From positions 1-64,000 of the forward strand of contig JAFGEW010000093.1 of assembly GCA_016931415.1 (NCBI GenBank): a stretch of DNA of 64,000 bases, given 5' to 3'. The translations under genes were made by a program, and so were the position numbers. The stretch is from Verrucomicrobiota bacterium (GTDB lineage: Bacteria; Auribacterota; JABMQX01; JAFGEW01). The notes beneath the pieces are model-generated. The model did no database searches, was not told where the DNA came from, and worked only from the letters and a program-made list of their open reading frames with translations. Below are positions 55,027 to 63,643 of the stretch, piece by piece (position 1 is the stretch's first letter; every line of letters begins with the position of its first letter).

Positions 55027-57018
55027 CTACTGCACCTGCGTGCGATACGTAAGCGAGTAGCGGTAGTAGACCTCGAGCATGAGGCAGCACATGGCGGTCG
55101 TGTAGACGTCGAGATTGTCGGAGCTCGTCCCGTTGATCGCGTTGCGCACGAGCGCGGCGTTGCCGCCCTCGGGGTACTTCCAGTGTCCGTCGGGATCCTG
55201 GTTCGAGGTCAGCATAGGGCTGAGCAGGTCGTTCCAGCGCTTCCAGACGCGCTTGCCCTGGGTGCTGTGCTGGCCCTGGAACATCGCCTGGGTGGCGTAG
55301 TACCAGCCGTAGAGCGGCCCGCCGGAGCCGCCCGATGTCTTGGTCCAACTGCAACTGTACTTGGACATGATATCGAGGCCGCCGCTGACCTCGGCGCAAC
55401 GCCACTGGCCGAGAAACTGAAGGCAGAGCGTGCCGATGGCCGTGGTGCAGTAGTTGCTCTCGAGGTCGCGGCTCGGCCCGGTTTCCTGATAGCCGAAGCC
55501 GCTGTCGCGACTGAAGCGGCTCTTGAGGTCATCGATGGCGCGCCGGCGGGCCGCCGCCACCATGTTATCGGAGAACTCGATACCCGCGTGCTTGGCGGCG
55601 GTAAGCGCCTGGACATGCCAGCCGCACACGCTCGTGTCGCCACCGGGCCACGGGGTGCCGTCCTGCTTGACTTTGTCGTAGCCGTAGTACCAGCCGCCCT
55701 GTGGCGTCTGGCCCTCGCAGATGCGCCGGATCGCTTTGGAGGCGACGGGCCTCAGATCCTCGAGCTCGGTCAGACCATAGGCTTCCGCCATGGCGTAGGA
55801 AGCGATGCCGTGCTGGTAGACCCACCACTCGCGGCTCGGCTGCCGGGTGAAGTATCCTTCGTCGTCCTGCTGCTCGACGAACCAGGTGATCGCCTTGCGC
55901 ACGGCCTCGCCGAACTCGATGGAGAGGTGGTCCTCGCCGTGGCCGAGGAAGCAGAGCAGGGCCAGCCCGGTCAGTGACGGCTGGATGGGCGGATCGCCCC
56001 ACGAGCCGTCGCCGTTCTGGTGCGCCTTGAGCCAACGCAGCGCCTGGAGCACGGCCCACTCGGTCTTATCGCTGCCGCCGCCTTCTTCGAGTGCGTACTC
56101 GCGATTGTAGCGCTGCTGGTATTGCGGGTTGCGCTTCTGGCGCTTGGGCTTGAGGCGGGTTTCCTCCTCGGTCTCTTTCTTGGTGAAGATCATGTCGTTG
56201 TCGGTCAGGTAGTCGATGTCGCGCACCTCGGGCGGGACGATCTCCTCGATCTCGGGCTCGATCAGCTCATCCTCGACCTCGATTTCCTCGAGCTGGAGAT
56301 CCTCGACCTCGAGGTTCTGCGGCACGTAGCCGCCGGGCTTGCCGAACTCGACGTCCGAGGTGCCCGGCGTGCGCTGGGCGACCACGTAGGTGGCCAGCGC
56401 CATGTAAAGCATGAGCAGCACGTGGGCGGTGACCGAGATGAGCGTGTACATCGGCCGGACCACGGCCTCGCGCGGCTTGTGGGACACGGCCATGCGCAGC
56501 GTATGCCAGAACACGTAGCCGCCGTAGACGCCAATGCCGGCAAAGACTGCCGCCGAGATGATCACGGTGACCCAGTCGAACGGGAACCAGTAGACGATGG
56601 CCGCGGCGATGGCACTCGCGTAGAGCGCCGGCAGCAGGTATCGCAGCGCGCGCAGGCCGTAGGCGCGCCGGTCGCTGAAGATCGCCAGCGCCGCGTAGCC
56701 GGTGGCCGTGGTGTTGATCGCCGACCACATCAGGTACAGGAAGGTGATGTCGTGCTCCTGGTAGACGAACGCATAGCGCACCGTGAGCGCCAGCCCGACG
56801 ATGGCGAGCAGGCCGAACAGAATGCCGAGCACGAGGAAGTGCTTGTGCAGGTTCAGGTTCGACCAAGCGCACGCGGGACAGACCCAGGCGTCGCGCTCGC
56901 CCACGTGCTCGACGACGAACTCCTTGTCGCACTTGAAGCAGAAGATGCGGTCGCGTTCTTCGGGGTCCTCGAACACGTCGGGTTCGAGGCCCTCCATCTT
57001 CATTCGGATGTCGTCCAT
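55027..57018 (-). CDS. Membrane-anchored alpha/alpha-toroid (prenyltransferase/squalene-cyclase-like) protein
   Basis: 663 residues from ATG 57018 (GGGAGG upstream). Residues 15-55 form a zinc ribbon (IFCFKCDKEFVVEH, WVCPACAWSN). Five or six membrane helices lie at about 60-250 (FLVLGILFGLLAIVGLALTV). An acidic linker at about 270-300 (VEDLQLEEIEVEDELIEPEI) leads to a Pro/Lys/Arg stretch and then, from about 340, toroid repeats LQALRWLKAHQNGDGSWGDP, VRKAITWFVEQQDDEGYF, ICEGQTPQGGWYYGYDKVKQ. The cyclase DxDD motif is absent, so it is not a hopene synthase. It is the last gene of an ExbB-ExbD-ExbD operon and is laid out like an energised TonB: membrane part, charged linker, periplasmic domain. 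Confidence 0.8.
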   Translation of the reverse strand: MDDIRMKMEGLEPDVFEDPEERDRIFCFKCDKEFVVEHVGERDAWVCPACAWSNLNLHKHFLVLGILFGLLAIVGLALTVRYAFVYQEHDITFLYLMWSAINTTATGYAALAIFSDRRAYGLRALRYLLPALYASAIAAAIVYWFPFDWVTVIISAAVFAGIGVYGGYVFWHTLRMAVSHKPREAVVRPMYTLISVTAHVLLMLYMALATYVVAQRTPGTSDVEFGKPGGYVPQNLEVEDLQLEEIEVEDELIEPEIEEIVPPEVRDIDYLTDNDMIFTKKETEEETRLKPKRQKRNPQYQQRYNREYALEEGGGSDKTEWAVLQALRWLKAHQNGDGSWGDPPIQPSLTGLALLCFLGHGEDHLSIEFGEAVRKAITWFVEQQDDEGYFTRQPSREWWVYQHGIASYAMAEAYGLTELEDLRPVASKAIRRICEGQTPQGGWYYGYDKVKQDGTPWPGGDTSVCGWHVQALTAAKHAGIEFSDNMVAAARRRAIDDLKSRFSRDSGFGYQETGPSRDLESNYCTTAIGTLCLQFLGQWRCAEVSGGLDIMSKYSCSWTKTSGGSGGPLYGWYYATQAMFQGQHSTQGKRVWKRWNDLLSPMLTSNQDPDGHWKYPEGGNAALVRNAINGTSSDNLDVYTTAMCCLMLEVYYRYSLTYRTQVQ

Positions 57019-57116
57019 GGTTGATGCCTCCCGGCCATGACGGCCGAGCCGGTCCCCTCTCCGAGGTGTTGTCGGCTTCTCAACGAGAATGGGAACGGCC
57101 CCCATCCTCCGGTCGC

Positions 57117-57533
57117 CTAGTCGATCTCCTCATAGGGCGGCTGCACGGTGACCTTGGCGCCGACCTCGCGCACGAGGTCGAGCACCTTGACGAAGAACTC
57201 GTGCTGCGCCTCGTCCTCGGCGTCGATGAAGACGTAGGCCTCCTCGCCGTGGGCGACCTGCGAAACGAGCGCCGCGCGCAGACGCGCCAGCGTGCTGTCG
57301 TGGCCGTTGAGCTTGATACGGCCGTGCTTGGTCACCATCACGATGAACTGTGTCGGCGTCTCCTCATCCTGTTCGCGCTGTTCCTTGCGCGGCAGGTCGG
57401 TGGGCACCTGCGACTCCGGGTGGATGAACGAGGTGGCGACCAGGAAGAAGATGAGCAGCAGGAAGACGCAGTCGATCATCGGCGCCATCTGGAACTGGAT
57501 CTCGTCGTCTTCTTTCGCGCGTAAGAATGCCAC
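57117..57533 (-). CDS. ExbD/TolR biopolymer transport protein
   Basis: 138 residues from a GTG at 57533 with GAGGAG upstream. One membrane helix with the proton-pathway Asp at FQMAPMIDCVFLLLIFFLVA, then a periplasmic domain (FIVMVTKHGRIKLNGHDSTL, DAEDEAQHEFFVKVLDLVRE). With ExbB it turns proton flow into movement of a periplasmic partner. It is the second of two ExbD genes here, and they are clearly different. The toroid gene follows 98 bp later. Confidence 0.9.
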   Translation of the reverse strand: MAFLRAKEDDEIQFQMAPMIDCVFLLLIFFLVATSFIHPESQVPTDLPRKEQREQDEETPTQFIVMVTKHGRIKLNGHDSTLARLRAALVSQVAHGEEAYVFIDAEDEAQHEFFVKVLDLVREVGAKVTVQPPYEEID

Positions 57534-57566
57534 GGTGTCTCCTCGCCGGCCAAGCCCGCCGGCCGC

Positions 57567-58118
57567 TTATTCTTCCTCGGGCAGATCAGACTCCGCACCG
57601 TCGAGGGTCTCGTCGTCCTCGTCCTCGCCGGTGCCCAGTCCGAGCAGGTGTTCTTCGCTCGTCCCGGCGCCTCCTTCACCCGGGCGCTGGCGCGTCTCGG
57701 TCACGAGCGTGACACGGGTCAACCCGACACTGGCGGCGGCCCGGTAGATGTCCTTGATCTCCTTCCAGCGGGCTCGCTTGTCGGCGCGGATGGCCACACG
57801 GTAGTTGGTGGTGCCGAGCCGGTCGACCAGGTTCTGGAAGTAGTTCTGAAGCTCTTCCTTGGGCTGGTGCCTCATGGGCTTTCCGCCCGCCACGATCGTG
57901 CCGTCGGGGCGCACCTGGACCACGAGTGTGCCTTTGTCCTTGGTGTACTCATCGGCGGTGTCGGCATAGGCGAGCCGCAGGTCCTCGCGCTCGACTTTGT
58001 CGAAGTTGGTCACACAGATGAAGAAGATCAGGATCAGAAACACGCAGTCGATCAGCGGGGCCATCTGGAAATGGACCTCGCCGCTGAGCCCAAAGCGGTC
58101 TTTCTTCTTGCGCGCCAT
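57567..58118 (-). CDS. ExbD/TolR biopolymer transport protein with acidic tail
   Basis: 183 residues. Helix with FQMAPLIDCVFLILIFFICV and its Asp, then a periplasmic domain (GTLVVQVRPDGTIVAGGKPM, YRVAIRADKRARWKEIKDIY). It ends in a 30-residue acidic tail (GTGEDEDDETLDGAESDLPE). Short N-terminus MARKKKDRFGLSGEVH. It pairs with the second ExbD, 33 bp downstream, to give the mixed dimer that such operons may form. Function as for its neighbour. Confidence 0.9.
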   Translation of the reverse strand: MARKKKDRFGLSGEVHFQMAPLIDCVFLILIFFICVTNFDKVEREDLRLAYADTADEYTKDKGTLVVQVRPDGTIVAGGKPMRHQPKEELQNYFQNLVDRLGTTNYRVAIRADKRARWKEIKDIYRAAASVGLTRVTLVTETRQRPGEGGAGTSEEHLLGLGTGEDEDDETLDGAESDLPEEE

Positions 58119-58136
58119 AAGCTGCGTCCCGTGTGC

Positions 58137-59366
58137 CTAGCCCAGGATGATGTAGAGCACGAGCACAAGCGGCCAGATCACGATGTCGATGGCGCCGAGC
58201 ACCAGCGCCATGGTGGCTTTCCACGGCTCGGCCGTCAGCGCCGCGCTGGTCGGATTGCCGCCCACCTCGCGCAGCTCGGCCTTGATCTTGATCGCCTTGC
58301 TGATGGCGAAGGGGCCGAGGATGAAGCCGACCACGGGCATGACGCCGACAAACGCGTTCGAGAGCGCCTCGTCCACCAGGAGCACAAGGCGCTGGGGCAC
58401 GATGCCGCCGCGCGGCACGCCGCGGTTGTCGGGCTGCGTGCGCCACTTCATGAAGCGCTTAACGCTGTTCTCGACGACCATGAGGATCTTCAGGCCGCGG
58501 TTCTTGAAGTAGTAGTACATGAACATCGCGGGGATGCCGATGATGAGGCCGAACGCGGTGGTGAGCAGCGCCTGGTTGATGCCGCCCGCCAACTGCTCGG
58601 GTTTGCCGAGCCCGCCCGACTGCGCCACCTCCCGGAAGGCGATGATCATACCCGTCACCGTGCCGAGCAGGCCGACCATCGGGCTGATCACGGCGAACGT
58701 CGACAGGTAGCCGACGTGCGTCATGAACGACTCGCCCTCGTGTTCGCCGGCGAGCTCGATCGCCTCCTTGACGTCGGCGTCGGACGCTGACGGCGCGGTC
58801 AGCCCCGCGTGGAGCACGTTGGCCAACATGCCCGGGTTCTCCTCGCACTTCTGGACGACGGCGTCGACGTCGTTCTTCTCGAAGTCCTCTTCGATCGTCT
58901 CGACCAGCTCGACGGGGAGCACCTTGAGCGAATTGACGTTGAAGCCCGACTCGATGATGAGCGCCACCACGACGATCTCGATGGCGAGCAGCACGTACAT
59001 GAGCGGGCCGCCCTGGTTGAGCATGTAGATGAACTTCTGGCGCTGCTCGGTCGAGGTGTCGCGGTCTTTCTTCTCCTCACCCGTGTCGAGGGCAGCAAAC
59101 CCCTCGTCGTCGGTGTCGTCGCCCTCGCCGTCGATGGCCTCATCGTCGATGGCCTCGCCGTCGATGGCCTCGCCGCCGTCGTCATCGTCACCAAGCCCAC
59201 CGATGTCGTCTCCGGTGTCGTCTCCGGTGTCGTCGTCGAGTATGTCCTCGAGGCCGTCGTCCTGGGCTGGGGCGTTGAAGATCACGCCGGCCGTGCCGAA
59301 CACGAGCAGCACGGCGGCCAGCACGAGCCAGGTTCTCCACGGGCCGCCACGAAGCGTCCGTCTCAT
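58137..59366 (-). CDS. MotA/TolQ/ExbB-family proton channel with acidic N-terminal insert
   Basis: 409 residues from ATG 59366 (GAGGAGGAACTTGA upstream). A signal-like helix (WLVLAAVLLVFGTAGVIFNA) is followed by about 75 acidic residues built from repeats (DDTGDDTGDD, GEAIDGEAIDDEAIDGEG). Then comes the ExbB core: MLNQGGPLMYVLLAIEIVVV ALIIESG, YLSTFAVISPMVGLLGTVTG MIIAFREVAQSG and LLTTAFGLIIGIPAMFMYYY, with the channel Thr/Gly pattern. An extra segment of about 85 residues (VGVMPVVGFILGPFAISKAI, MALVLGAIDIVIWPLVLVLY) adds two helices not seen in normal ExbB. With the two ExbDs it forms a proton-driven motor. Confidence 0.9.
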   Translation of the reverse strand: MRRTLRGGPWRTWLVLAAVLLVFGTAGVIFNAPAQDDGLEDILDDDTGDDTGDDIGGLGDDDDGGEAIDGEAIDDEAIDGEGDDTDDEGFAALDTGEEKKDRDTSTEQRQKFIYMLNQGGPLMYVLLAIEIVVVALIIESGFNVNSLKVLPVELVETIEEDFEKNDVDAVVQKCEENPGMLANVLHAGLTAPSASDADVKEAIELAGEHEGESFMTHVGYLSTFAVISPMVGLLGTVTGMIIAFREVAQSGGLGKPEQLAGGINQALLTTAFGLIIGIPAMFMYYYFKNRGLKILMVVENSVKRFMKWRTQPDNRGVPRGGIVPQRLVLLVDEALSNAFVGVMPVVGFILGPFAISKAIKIKAELREVGGNPTSAALTAEPWKATMALVLGAIDIVIWPLVLVLYIILG

Positions 59367-59412
59367 TCAAGTTCCTCCTCTGTATCTCTGGTGCCTGTGT
59401 TTCCTTGGAGTC

Positions 59413-60279
59413 CTAGAAGGGCATGCGCGAGACGCGCGATTGGATCTTCTCGACGCGGCGCTTCATCTCGGCGCTCGACGACTTGCTGAGCTTGTCGCAG
59501 CACAGGAGCGCGTTGCTCTTGGCCTCCTTGAGCTGGGCGCGCGCGACGGTAATGTCCCGGCCGGCGTAGCCGCCGTAGAGGATCAGCACCTGCAGGCTGG
59601 CGCGCAGCGACAAGGAGTAGTCCTTGTTCTCGTAATGGAGCGCGGCGAGCATGTTCAGCGCCTTCATGGTGAGCACGTCGTCCGTCACGCTGACGACGCG
59701 GTCGAGCTGCGCGATCGCCTCGGCGCGATTGTCCTTGCCGCCGACCTTCTTGAGGACCTCGGCGTAGTTGTAGCGGCGCTGCGCGGTGAGGTCGTCGCCG
59801 CTGTACTCGCTGAAGAGCTTCTGGTACGTGCTCACCGCCCGGGCCACCTGGGTCATGGCCACCTCGGCCCGCGCCTTGCCGTCGAGGGCCTCGGCGCCGA
59901 AGATGTAGAGATGGGCATACTTATCGTAGATCTGCTGGAACGTGCTCGCCGCGGCCTGGTAGCTCTTCTGGTCCTTGCGAGCCAACAGGCCTTGCGCAAC
60001 GCCGAACTCGGTGGGGCGCTGCTTGGGCTGGACGGACGACCACTGCTGGCGCCGAAACTCCTGCATGCCTCCGGCGGTGCGCACCTTGAGCGTGCCGTCC
60101 TGGGTCCCCTCGACGAGCGTGCCCCCCATCGTGGTGCCGCCGGGGAAGGTGATGACCACCTCGACCGTCGGCTTGTCGGCAGCTTCGGCGGCTGCACCTT
60201 CGGCCTCGCCGGCGTGAGCCGGCGCCGCGACGACCATCATCAACGCGGCCAAGGCGGCACAGGCTATGGATAGACGCAT
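59413..60279 (-). CDS. Secreted TPR-like helical protein
   Basis: 288 residues from ATG 60279 (AGAAAGGAAG upstream). Signal peptide MRLSIACAALAALMMVVAAP AHA. A short beta region (VEVVITFPGGTTMGGTLVEG) is followed by alpha-helical pairs at about 85-270 (AEALDGKARAEVAMTQVARA VSTYQKLFSEY; LTMKALNMLAALHYENKDYS) with TPR-like spacing. It is probably a periplasmic adaptor of the motor operon: it precedes exbB by 46 bp on the same strand and follows a much larger TPR protein. No enzyme motif. Confidence 0.75.
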   Translation of the reverse strand: MRLSIACAALAALMMVVAAPAHAGEAEGAAAEAADKPTVEVVITFPGGTTMGGTLVEGTQDGTLKVRTAGGMQEFRRQQWSSVQPKQRPTEFGVAQGLLARKDQKSYQAAASTFQQIYDKYAHLYIFGAEALDGKARAEVAMTQVARAVSTYQKLFSEYSGDDLTAQRRYNYAEVLKKVGGKDNRAEAIAQLDRVVSVTDDVLTMKALNMLAALHYENKDYSLSLRASLQVLILYGGYAGRDITVARAQLKEAKSNALLCCDKLSKSSSAEMKRRVEKIQSRVSRMPF

Positions 60280-60491
60280 CACACAGACTTCCTTTCTACG
60301 GAACCAACCCGCCGGAGGAAACCGGGGCACGGGACCGTGGCCCCGGCAGGAATCCGTTGCGTGCCAGAACAGGTTAGCACAAACGTGTCACCCCTTCAAG
60401 GGCTGAATGGGCCTTTGGCCCATTTGGCTTCGTTCATTGCGCCTGGAGCGCAACGTGCCGGCTGCACGATCCCGTGACCGGGATCTGTGGC
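60280..60491. other. Hairpin-rich gap between the two TPR genes
   Basis: Three hairpins: AATGGGCC/GGCCCATT (60406-60424), TTGCGC/GCGCAA (60437-60453) and GATCCCG/CGGGATC (about 60468-60485). None has a T run on the minus strand, so read-through into the motor genes is likely, perhaps with RNA processing. Confidence 0.4.
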
Positions 60492-63400
60492 TCAGCCGGC
60501 GCTCGGGGCTTCGGCCGTCTCCTGTTCGATCTCCCTGAGGCGTTCGCGCGCCTGGGTCACGGCGTTCTGGATGTCCTTGCCCTCCTCCTGGGCGAATGTC
60601 TCGATCAGCTTGGTGAACTGCTCCTTGGCGGCGTTCTTCCTGTCAAGGGTGTATAGGGCGATACCGGCGTGGTAGCGCGAGAGCGCGGCATAGGTCTTCC
60701 ACGCTGCGTTGGTCTTGTCGGCGTAGTCAATGATGTAGATGTAGCTTGCCAGCGAACGCTTCGGATTGCCGCCCTCGCGCCAGACGTTGCCGCGCTCGTA
60801 GTAGGCCTTGAGGAAGTCCGGGTGATCGGGCGCGGCAAACGTGATGATCTTATTGAGCGCCCGGGCGGCCTTGTCGCTCTCGCCGGCGCGCTTGAGCATG
60901 GAGGCGGTGCGGAAGTAGACCTCGATGCTGTTGGCTGGGATCTTGCCTCTGCCCAGGATACGCTTGGCCTGTTCGAGGTGGCGGGCGAGAAAGTCGCCGG
61001 CGGTGACGTCGAACTGCCTGGTGTCGGCGCCCTTCTTGGCGAGCTCATCGGCGGTGTCGGCGATCATGCCGCCCGCTTCGAACAGCAGTTGGGTGTAGCT
61101 CGCGAGCGCCCGGCGGTTGTCCTCGACGCTCGCGCCGGCACGGTCGAGGTGCAGGCGCTGGTTGGCGTCGAGCGCCTTGTAGGCAGCGAGCATGTCGTCA
61201 AAGCGCCCGGCGTCGCGAAATGCGGCCGCCACGGTCATATACGCTTGATGGCCAATGGGCGTGGTGCGGTAGACCTCGTAGAGGCGCTCGGCTTCGGCAA
61301 CGGCTTCGGCGACGAGCTCCTTGGCCTTGGCCGCATCTGCCTCGGCGGCGCCAAGCTTGAGCAGCGAGGCCGCGAGGACGGCGACCGCCTCGCCCCCCTT
61401 GTCCTGGGTCGGATCGAGCCCGCCGCTCCCATTGAGCGCGGCGGCAAACGGCCGGACCACGGCGACCGCGTCGGCGTAGCGGCCGGCATCGTAGTAGGCC
61501 TGCGCGCAGCGGGCGAAGCCTTCGGCGCGGAAGCTGTTGCCCGGCGGCGCGATGTCCACGAAGGTCTGGTAGAACTCGATCGCCTTGTCGGTCTGGCCGA
61601 TCTTCTCATAGGAGAAGCCGGCGTAGAACATGGCGTTGGCGAAGATCTTACCGAACTCGCGCTCGCGCTGGAGCGGGGGCAGCCAAGCGAACGCGTCGGG
61701 TTTGAGTTTCGAGTACTCGGCGGCGGCCTTGGCGTAGTAGGCCTGCTCCTGCTCGGGCGCCTGAGCCGCCTTGGCGCGCTTGAAGAAGGCGTTCCCCTTG
61801 AGGTCGATGATGCGCACCACGCCGGGGTCTTTGGGGTACGTCTGCTCGAACTCCGAGGCGGCCCAGAGCACGTCGTCGAGCCGGTCGAGCTCGCGGTAGA
61901 CGTAACAGAGATTCACGAGCGCCTTGGGCCGGTCGGGGTGGCTGGGGAACAAGGTCACCATCTTGTGGTAGGCCAGCCCGGCGCGCACGTATTCCTTGCT
62001 GCGGAGATAGTGGTGGCCGACGTTGAGCAGCGTCTCGGCCGTCTTGGGGTGGTAGGGTTGGATGTAGGCGAGCTTCTCGAAAGCCAGGATGGCTTCGGCA
62101 ATGAAGGCGTCCTTCTGCCTGCCTTCATCCATGCCCTCGGCGAGCCGCCAGTTCGAGTGGCCCTCCCAGTACAGCGCCTCGGTAATGACCCAGACGTTCT
62201 GACCGTCTTCGAGCGGGACCGTGACGCGCGAGTCCGTCATCTTGGACAGGTACTGGAACACGGCGGCAGCCTCGAAGAGCCGGCCGTCGTCGCCGCTGCC
62301 GTAGAGGCTCTTGCCCCAGTAGTAGAGCACCTTGTCGCGATGGTCCCAGGTGCGTACGCCTTTGAACTGGCGCCAGATGCGCTCGAAGTCGGCTGCGGCG
62401 CTTTCGCGCTGGCCGGTGACGTACTTGTTGTAGGCCAAGTCGTAGGCCTTGATGGCGTCTTCTACGGTGGCGACAACGCGTTTCTGGTCCTTGTCGATCT
62501 CGGCGAGGCACTCGTCGAGCATCCGGGTCGCTTCGGCCTTCCATGGGTTGTCGCCGCCCATGTTCATGACACGCTCGAACCACGTCTTGGCGTCCTCGTA
62601 CTTCCTGTCCTTGAAGAAGCTCTTGCCGTAGAGGTAGTAGATCTCGGGCCAGAGCGAACGGACCCACCGTGCTTCGACGCCGTTGGGGTTGTCCTTGAAC
62701 AGGGCGTAGGTGTCGTTGAAGAACTTTTCGTTGTCGCGCAGCAGGTCGCGGCAATCGTTGGTGCTGCCGATCTCGTAGAGGCACCACGCTTCGCCCAGCT
62801 TGGCGTCGTCGCTGAACTCGCTGCGGCCGCCTGGGCCGGTGCCGTAGAACATGATGTTCTTGAACTCATCGCGCGCCTTGGTGAACCGCTCGACGCTGCT
62901 GCCTCCAGCCGCACGGGCCCAGTCGAGGTAGGTCTGGCCGATCATGAACTGGGCTTCGTCGCGGCCCCAGTCCGCGAACTCGGGTCTGGCGGCCAAGATT
63001 CTGTAAACGGCGACCGCTTCGCCGAACTGCCCGAGGCCGCGCCGGCACTGGGCGATGTTGTAGTAGGCGGTCACGACGCGGCGCGTCATGTCCTCGAGCC
63101 TGTTCGTGTTGCCTTCGGAGGCGAGCTTGGCCAGGTCGGTGTTCTCAATGAAGGCGGTGTATTCGGGCAAGGCGCGTTCGCACGCCTTCTTGAACTTGGC
63201 CTCGACTTCGGTCGTCGGCTGGTTGTTGCGCTTGAGCTTATTGAGCTCGGCCTCGAGTTCGAGGGCTTCGTCCATCGCGATCTCGCCCAGGAGGAAATAG
63301 CCAAGGTTGAACCGCGGGTGGTTGGGGTAGTTCTTGTGGAACTCGGCGACGGCCTGTCTGGCCCTGTTCCGGAACGTGCTGCGCGTGCTGTACCTGTACC

Positions 63401-63632
63401 AGGCGTAGGCGCGATAGTAGGCGGCAGAGCCCGCGTTGGGATCCCGGGGGAAACGCGTGACGAAGAGGCCATACTCCTCGGCCGCTTCGTAGTACAGGCC
63501 CAAGCGCATGAGCCCCGTGGCGTAAGTGAGCTGCTTGGCCTCGGGCGTCGAGAGGTCAGCGGCCGACAGGCAGGTGGAGGCGACGCAGATGGTCAGCAGA
63601 AGAATGGCGGTTGTAAGCTGCCTCATGGCCAT
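60492..63632 (-). CDS. Giant secreted TPR protein
   Basis: 1046 residues; starts at 63632 or 63626 (MRQLTTAILLLTICVASTCL, a signal peptide ending near SAA) are equally possible, and neither has a ribosome site. Nearly the whole protein is TPR-type helix pairs (LMRLGLYYEAAEEYGLFVTR FPRDPNAGSAAYYRAYAWYR; GFSYEKIGQTDKAIEFYQTF VDIAPPGNSFRAEGFARCAQ; GLAYHKMVTLFPSHPDRPKA), like the periplasmic YbgF/CpoB of Tol-Pal but far longer. It lies upstream of the ExbB/ExbD operon on the same strand and starts close after the guanylate kinase gene, so it is probably the periplasmic assembly platform of that motor. This is inferred from context. Confidence 0.85.
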   Translation of the reverse strand: MAMRQLTTAILLLTICVASTCLSAADLSTPEAKQLTYATGLMRLGLYYEAAEEYGLFVTRFPRDPNAGSAAYYRAYAWYRYSTRSTFRNRARQAVAEFHKNYPNHPRFNLGYFLLGEIAMDEALELEAELNKLKRNNQPTTEVEAKFKKACERALPEYTAFIENTDLAKLASEGNTNRLEDMTRRVVTAYYNIAQCRRGLGQFGEAVAVYRILAARPEFADWGRDEAQFMIGQTYLDWARAAGGSSVERFTKARDEFKNIMFYGTGPGGRSEFSDDAKLGEAWCLYEIGSTNDCRDLLRDNEKFFNDTYALFKDNPNGVEARWVRSLWPEIYYLYGKSFFKDRKYEDAKTWFERVMNMGGDNPWKAEATRMLDECLAEIDKDQKRVVATVEDAIKAYDLAYNKYVTGQRESAAADFERIWRQFKGVRTWDHRDKVLYYWGKSLYGSGDDGRLFEAAAVFQYLSKMTDSRVTVPLEDGQNVWVITEALYWEGHSNWRLAEGMDEGRQKDAFIAEAILAFEKLAYIQPYHPKTAETLLNVGHHYLRSKEYVRAGLAYHKMVTLFPSHPDRPKALVNLCYVYRELDRLDDVLWAASEFEQTYPKDPGVVRIIDLKGNAFFKRAKAAQAPEQEQAYYAKAAAEYSKLKPDAFAWLPPLQREREFGKIFANAMFYAGFSYEKIGQTDKAIEFYQTFVDIAPPGNSFRAEGFARCAQAYYDAGRYADAVAVVRPFAAALNGSGGLDPTQDKGGEAVAVLAASLLKLGAAEADAAKAKELVAEAVAEAERLYEVYRTTPIGHQAYMTVAAAFRDAGRFDDMLAAYKALDANQRLHLDRAGASVEDNRRALASYTQLLFEAGGMIADTADELAKKGADTRQFDVTAGDFLARHLEQAKRILGRGKIPANSIEVYFRTASMLKRAGESDKAARALNKIITFAAPDHPDFLKAYYERGNVWREGGNPKRSLASYIYIIDYADKTNAAWKTYAALSRYHAGIALYTLDRKNAAKEQFTKLIETFAQEEGKDIQNAVTQARERLREIEQETAEAPSAG

Positions 63633-63643
63633 AGAAGTAAGTA

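Noticed and set aside
55027-57018. Squalene-hopene cyclase
   Set aside because: Toroid repeats are present, but no DxDD catalytic motif was seen, and the N-terminal zinc ribbon and membrane helices do not belong to that enzyme.
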